A stretch of 64,000 bases of DNA from Mesorhizobium_K sp040049215. GTDB taxonomy: Bacteria; Pseudomonadota; Alphaproteobacteria; Rhizobiales; Rhizobiaceae. Below the pieces are notes generated by a model. The model searched no databases. It saw only the letters and a program-made list of their open reading frames with translations, and was not told the DNA's origin. Below, piece after piece: positions 62,301 to 64,000 of this stretch. Location of the stretch: positions 1-64,000 of the forward strand of contig NZ_JBDZDN010000003.1 of assembly GCF_040049215.1 (NCBI RefSeq), given 5' to 3'. The position numbers were made by a program, and so were the translations under genes. Numbering within the stretch: position 1 is the stretch's first letter; every line of letters begins with the position of its first letter.

Positions 62301-62615
62301 GCAAAGGTCGGCGAACAGAACCGTCACCGTGCGGCGGTCGGCATCCGAGGTGGGATGCGCGGGGAAGGTTGCAATTTCCGCGTTCGGAGGATGGGTCGTA
62401 GCGTCCGTCGTCCGAGCGGTCCGGCCTAGTGCCGGCCCCACGTGCCCGACCGGCTTCGCCGCCGCTCCGACGCTCGCGCCGCATTTCGGGCAGAACTGGA
62501 AATCTGGTGCGCAGAGATGGCCGCAACTGGTGCACGGCATGGGCTGGCGCAGACCGCACTTGGGACAGAAAGCGAAGCCGCTCTCAACCAGGAAACCGCA
62601 GCCGGAGCAGTCCAT
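59316..62615 (-). CDS. zinc-ribbon/adenylate cyclase/AAA-ATPase/TPR signalling protein
   Basis: A 1099-residue multidomain protein. Two zinc ribbons (CSGCG...CPKCG at 3-21 and CTSCG...CPKCG at 28-46) precede a class III cyclase (about 93-275) with metal Asp103 and Asp147, Lys143 for adenine, and Asn223/Arg227 for the transition state. An AAA/NB-ARC-like ATPase follows, with Walker A GEAGIGKS (324-331) and Walker B LLIVVEDLHWAD, then TPR-like helical repeats to the end. The architecture suits a cytosolic cAMP signalling switch. It precedes the peroxiredoxin-like gene on the same transcript. Confidence 0.92.
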   Translation of the reverse strand: MDCSGCGFLVESGFAFCPKCGLRQPMPCTSCGHLCAPDFQFCPKCGASVGAAAKPVGHVGPALGRTARTTDATTHPPNAEIATFPAHPTSDADRRTVTVLFADLCGFTTFSEKLDPEVMQALQNKLFRELTASVQNFGGFVDKFIGDALLALFGAPVAHEDDPERALRAALDMMARTARLGESAAHAGLPLVLHIGINTGPVVTGGLGVGVAKSYSVTGDTVNTAQRLQSLAKPGEILVGELTHRLTRHAFSYEKLGDIALRGKAGSVLVYRLREPLAAPRAARGLEALGLGAPMIGRDAQLQRMLASLDQACGGSAQLVRLVGEAGIGKSRLVKEFVARVGEDDRFRNVAVRQAACSPLGEQSYGALGAVVRSAAGIMQNDGPDGMRAKLAALLNDLGLPGDEAERLMPLLFHVLGLGDPTAALQHVEPEQLRRQILYAVRTIVERRLALSPLLIVVEDLHWADAVSLEALRFVMDRLERTRLMLLVTHRPALENDQLESSRVSHTALRLSPLGNSEGRNLLAALFGEGWVSSAAGLRDQILDRAGGNPLFVEEIVRGLIDVGVLRRDGQQWQTAAGDAAAGIPATIQAMLLARVDRLPQDVRRLAQEAAVIGPRFDATLLKAVTADPGRLEAGLELLCDAEIVEEVAGSGSLSSQGYRFTQTLLQDVIYQNLLLQRRTELHGRIGAAFERLAGDNPERLEDLTVLGHHFALSAEREKGARFLRSAGDRARMIYANDDALRFYERALATLDATEQTPLKLAIAERIADLSGPVGRREIARGHYETVLQAYRETGDLVGSARVLRKIGRLLWDVGKRDGAESCYVEAAALLEGADAPIEQAHLLQERGRLAFRNGDHALAAKWADAAMDCAGPLTEEHISGTGSDATLVVAEALNTKGVALARLGRNREAVREVERSIELAEAAGLPGAACRGYTNLGVLYTTIDPARAIDVCRRGLEVARRIGDLGFQARLLANLAVACCTFTDRCPTEGVPAAEKAIEIDRALDQREHLPVPLIVLGQIHQCHGQQQLAARLYGEALDVAGETGEPQLLFPCYDGLATLNLDLDNLAEAERYFSLAQDVCAQHGLDPEALVVLPFLD

Positions 62616-62719
62616 CGGCCAGAACCTCGCGAGGGCCGAGACGGCATAGTCGTGGCACGCCGCTCAAACGGCCAGTATCTTCGCAAGGATGGACCCATAA
62701 GCGCCGGCCGGCAAGCGCT

Positions 62720-64000
62720 TTACATCCTCCAGACGCCGACCTTCGTCTCCGGGATCGGTGCGTTGAGCGCGGCCGACAGCGACAGCGCCAGCACCTCGCG
62801 CGACTTCGCCGGGTCGATGATGCCGTCGTCCCAGAGACGTGCCGAGGAATAGAGCGGGTGGCCCTCGCGCTCGTATTTTTCGAGGATCGGCGCGCGGAAC
62901 TCGGCCTCCTCTTGCTTGGACCATGAGCCGCCTTTGCGCTCGATGCCCTCGCGCTTGACGAGCGCCAGCACGGTCGAGGCTTGCTCGCCGCCCATCACCG
63001 AGATGCGCGCGTTCGGCCACATCCACAGGAAGCGGGGCGAGAAGGCGCGGCCGCACATGCCGTAATTGCCAGCGCCGAACGAGCCGCCGATGATCATGGT
63101 GACCTTCGGCACCTGGGCTGTCGCGACCGCCGTCACCAGCTTGGCGCCGTCGCGCGCGATGCCGCCTTGCTCGGCCTTCTTGCCGACCATGAAGCCGGTG
63201 ATGTTCTGCAGGAAGACGAGCGGGATCTTGCGTTGGCAGCAGAGCTCGATGAAATGCGCGCCCTTGAGCGCGCTTTCGGAGAACAGCACGCCGTTGTTGG
63301 CGATGATGCCGACCGGCATGCCCATCAGATGCGCGAAGCCGGTGACGAGTGTGACGCCGTAGTTCTGCTTGAACTCGTCGAACTCCGAGCCGTCGACGAT
63401 GCGGGCGATGATTTCGCGCACGTCATAGGGTTTTCGGGTGTCCTCCGGCACGATGCCGTAGATCTCGTCCGCCGCGTGAAGCGGCTGAATCGGTTTCTTT
63501 AGATCGAGGACTATCGCCTTCTTCCGATTCAGGTTTCCGACGATGCGCCTGACGATCGCCAGCGCATGCGCGTCGTCCTCGGCGAGATGGTCGGCAACGC
63601 CCGACAGCCGCGTGTGGACGTCAGCGCCGCCGAGCTCCTCGGCGGTGACGTCCTCGCCGGTGGCGGCCTTCACCAGCGGCGGGCCGCCGAGAAAGATGGT
63701 GCCTTGGTTTCTGACGATGACGCTCTCGTCCGACATCGCCGGCACATAGGCGCCGCCCGCGGTGCAGGAGCCCATGACGCAGGCGATCTGCGGGATGCCG
63801 GCTGCCGACATCGTCGCCTGGTTGAAGAAGATGCGCCCGAAATGCTCGCGGTCGGGAAACACCTCGTCCTGGTTGGGCAGGTTCGCCCCGCCGGAATCGA
63901 CGAGGTAGATGCAGGGGAGGCTGTTCTGCAGCGCGATCTCCTGCGCGCGCAGATGCTTCTTCACCGTCAGGGGATAGTAGGTTCCGCCCTTCACCGTCGC
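62720..64000 (-). CDS. mccB: methylcrotonyl-CoA carboxylase carboxyltransferase beta subunit (partial)
   Basis: The last 426 residues of a carboxyltransferase; the start lies beyond the right edge (family length is about 535). Residues reading ATVKGGTYYPLTVKKHL, MGSCTAGGAYVPAM, FLGGPPLVKAATGE, FGAGNYGMCGRAFSPRFLW and the C-terminal GVWRM are characteristic of MccB. With mccA it carboxylates 3-methylcrotonyl-CoA in leucine degradation. Any start codon seen inside the window is not the real one. Confidence 0.9.
   Translation of the reverse strand, partial: ATVKGGTYYPLTVKKHLRAQEIALQNSLPCIYLVDSGGANLPNQDEVFPDREHFGRIFFNQATMSAAGIPQIACVMGSCTAGGAYVPAMSDESVIVRNQGTIFLGGPPLVKAATGEDVTAEELGGADVHTRLSGVADHLAEDDAHALAIVRRIVGNLNRKKAIVLDLKKPIQPLHAADEIYGIVPEDTRKPYDVREIIARIVDGSEFDEFKQNYGVTLVTGFAHLMGMPVGIIANNGVLFSESALKGAHFIELCCQRKIPLVFLQNITGFMVGKKAEQGGIARDGAKLVTAVATAQVPKVTMIIGGSFGAGNYGMCGRAFSPRFLWMWPNARISVMGGEQASTVLALVKREGIERKGGSWSKQEEAEFRAPILEKYEREGHPLYSSARLWDDGIIDPAKSREVLALSLSAALNAPIPETKVGVWRM

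Overview
The window is GC-rich, densely coding DNA from an alphaproteobacterium of the order Hyphomicrobiales (Rhizobiales), most likely the Mesorhizobium/Phyllobacteriaceae neighbourhood. This rests on the gene order cycHJKL-degP-two-component pair-glnE-pleC-pepN, which I recall from Sinorhizobium; on a FeuP/FeuQ-like pair; on IalB, DUF992 and DUF2147 proteins; and on two palindromic intergenic repeats of the kind common in rhizobia. I see no rRNA, tRNA, CRISPR array or insertion sequence.

Region 1 (about 0.1-12.2 kb, + strand) is a gene transfer agent (GTA) structural cluster in the Rhodobacter capsulatus order from g3.5 to g15: prohead protease, capsid, head-tail connectors, tail tube, tail assembly chaperones, short tape measure, DUF2460 and DUF2163 hub proteins, NlpC/P60 peptidase and the TIM-barrel megatron. 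A holin-like gene follows. Terminase and portal are not inside the window. The cluster carries several expression-control candidates: an intrinsic terminator after the capsid gene, two long hairpins with identical tips but different self-complementary arms, and a likely programmed -1 frameshift joining g10 to g10.1.

Region 2 (12.3-15.4 kb) holds a small periplasmic protein and an OmpR-type regulator/kinase pair resembling feuN-feuP-feuQ, then a lipoprotein. Region 3 (15.4-32.8 kb) holds the cytochrome c maturation operon ccmI-E-F-H, a class III cyclase divergent from an HtrA/DegP protease, a second two-component pair, glnE, and on the minus strand a PleC-like kinase and aminopeptidase N. Region 4 (33-45.4 kb) is mixed metabolism: an orphan CoxL-like molybdenum hydroxylase subunit, an EamA transporter, a family-4-like uracil-DNA glycosylase, ETF-ubiquinone oxidoreductase, AMP nucleosidase, two small secreted-protein genes (one of only 56 codons), a GST and a Sel1-like protein.

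Region 5 (45.6-64 kb) is bracketed by the two subunits of methylcrotonyl-CoA carboxylase (leucine degradation): mccA with a VOC gene at 45.6-48.3 kb and mccB running off the right edge, both on the minus strand and 15 kb apart. Between them lie a DUF992 protein, a second GST, an IalB-family protein, a 1241-residue autotransporter, a divergent alpha/beta hydrolase, a sugar ABC transporter operon, a peroxiredoxin-like gene and a zinc-ribbon/adenylate cyclase/AAA/TPR regulator. The most novel-looking signals are the GTA frameshift site and the paired hairpins.
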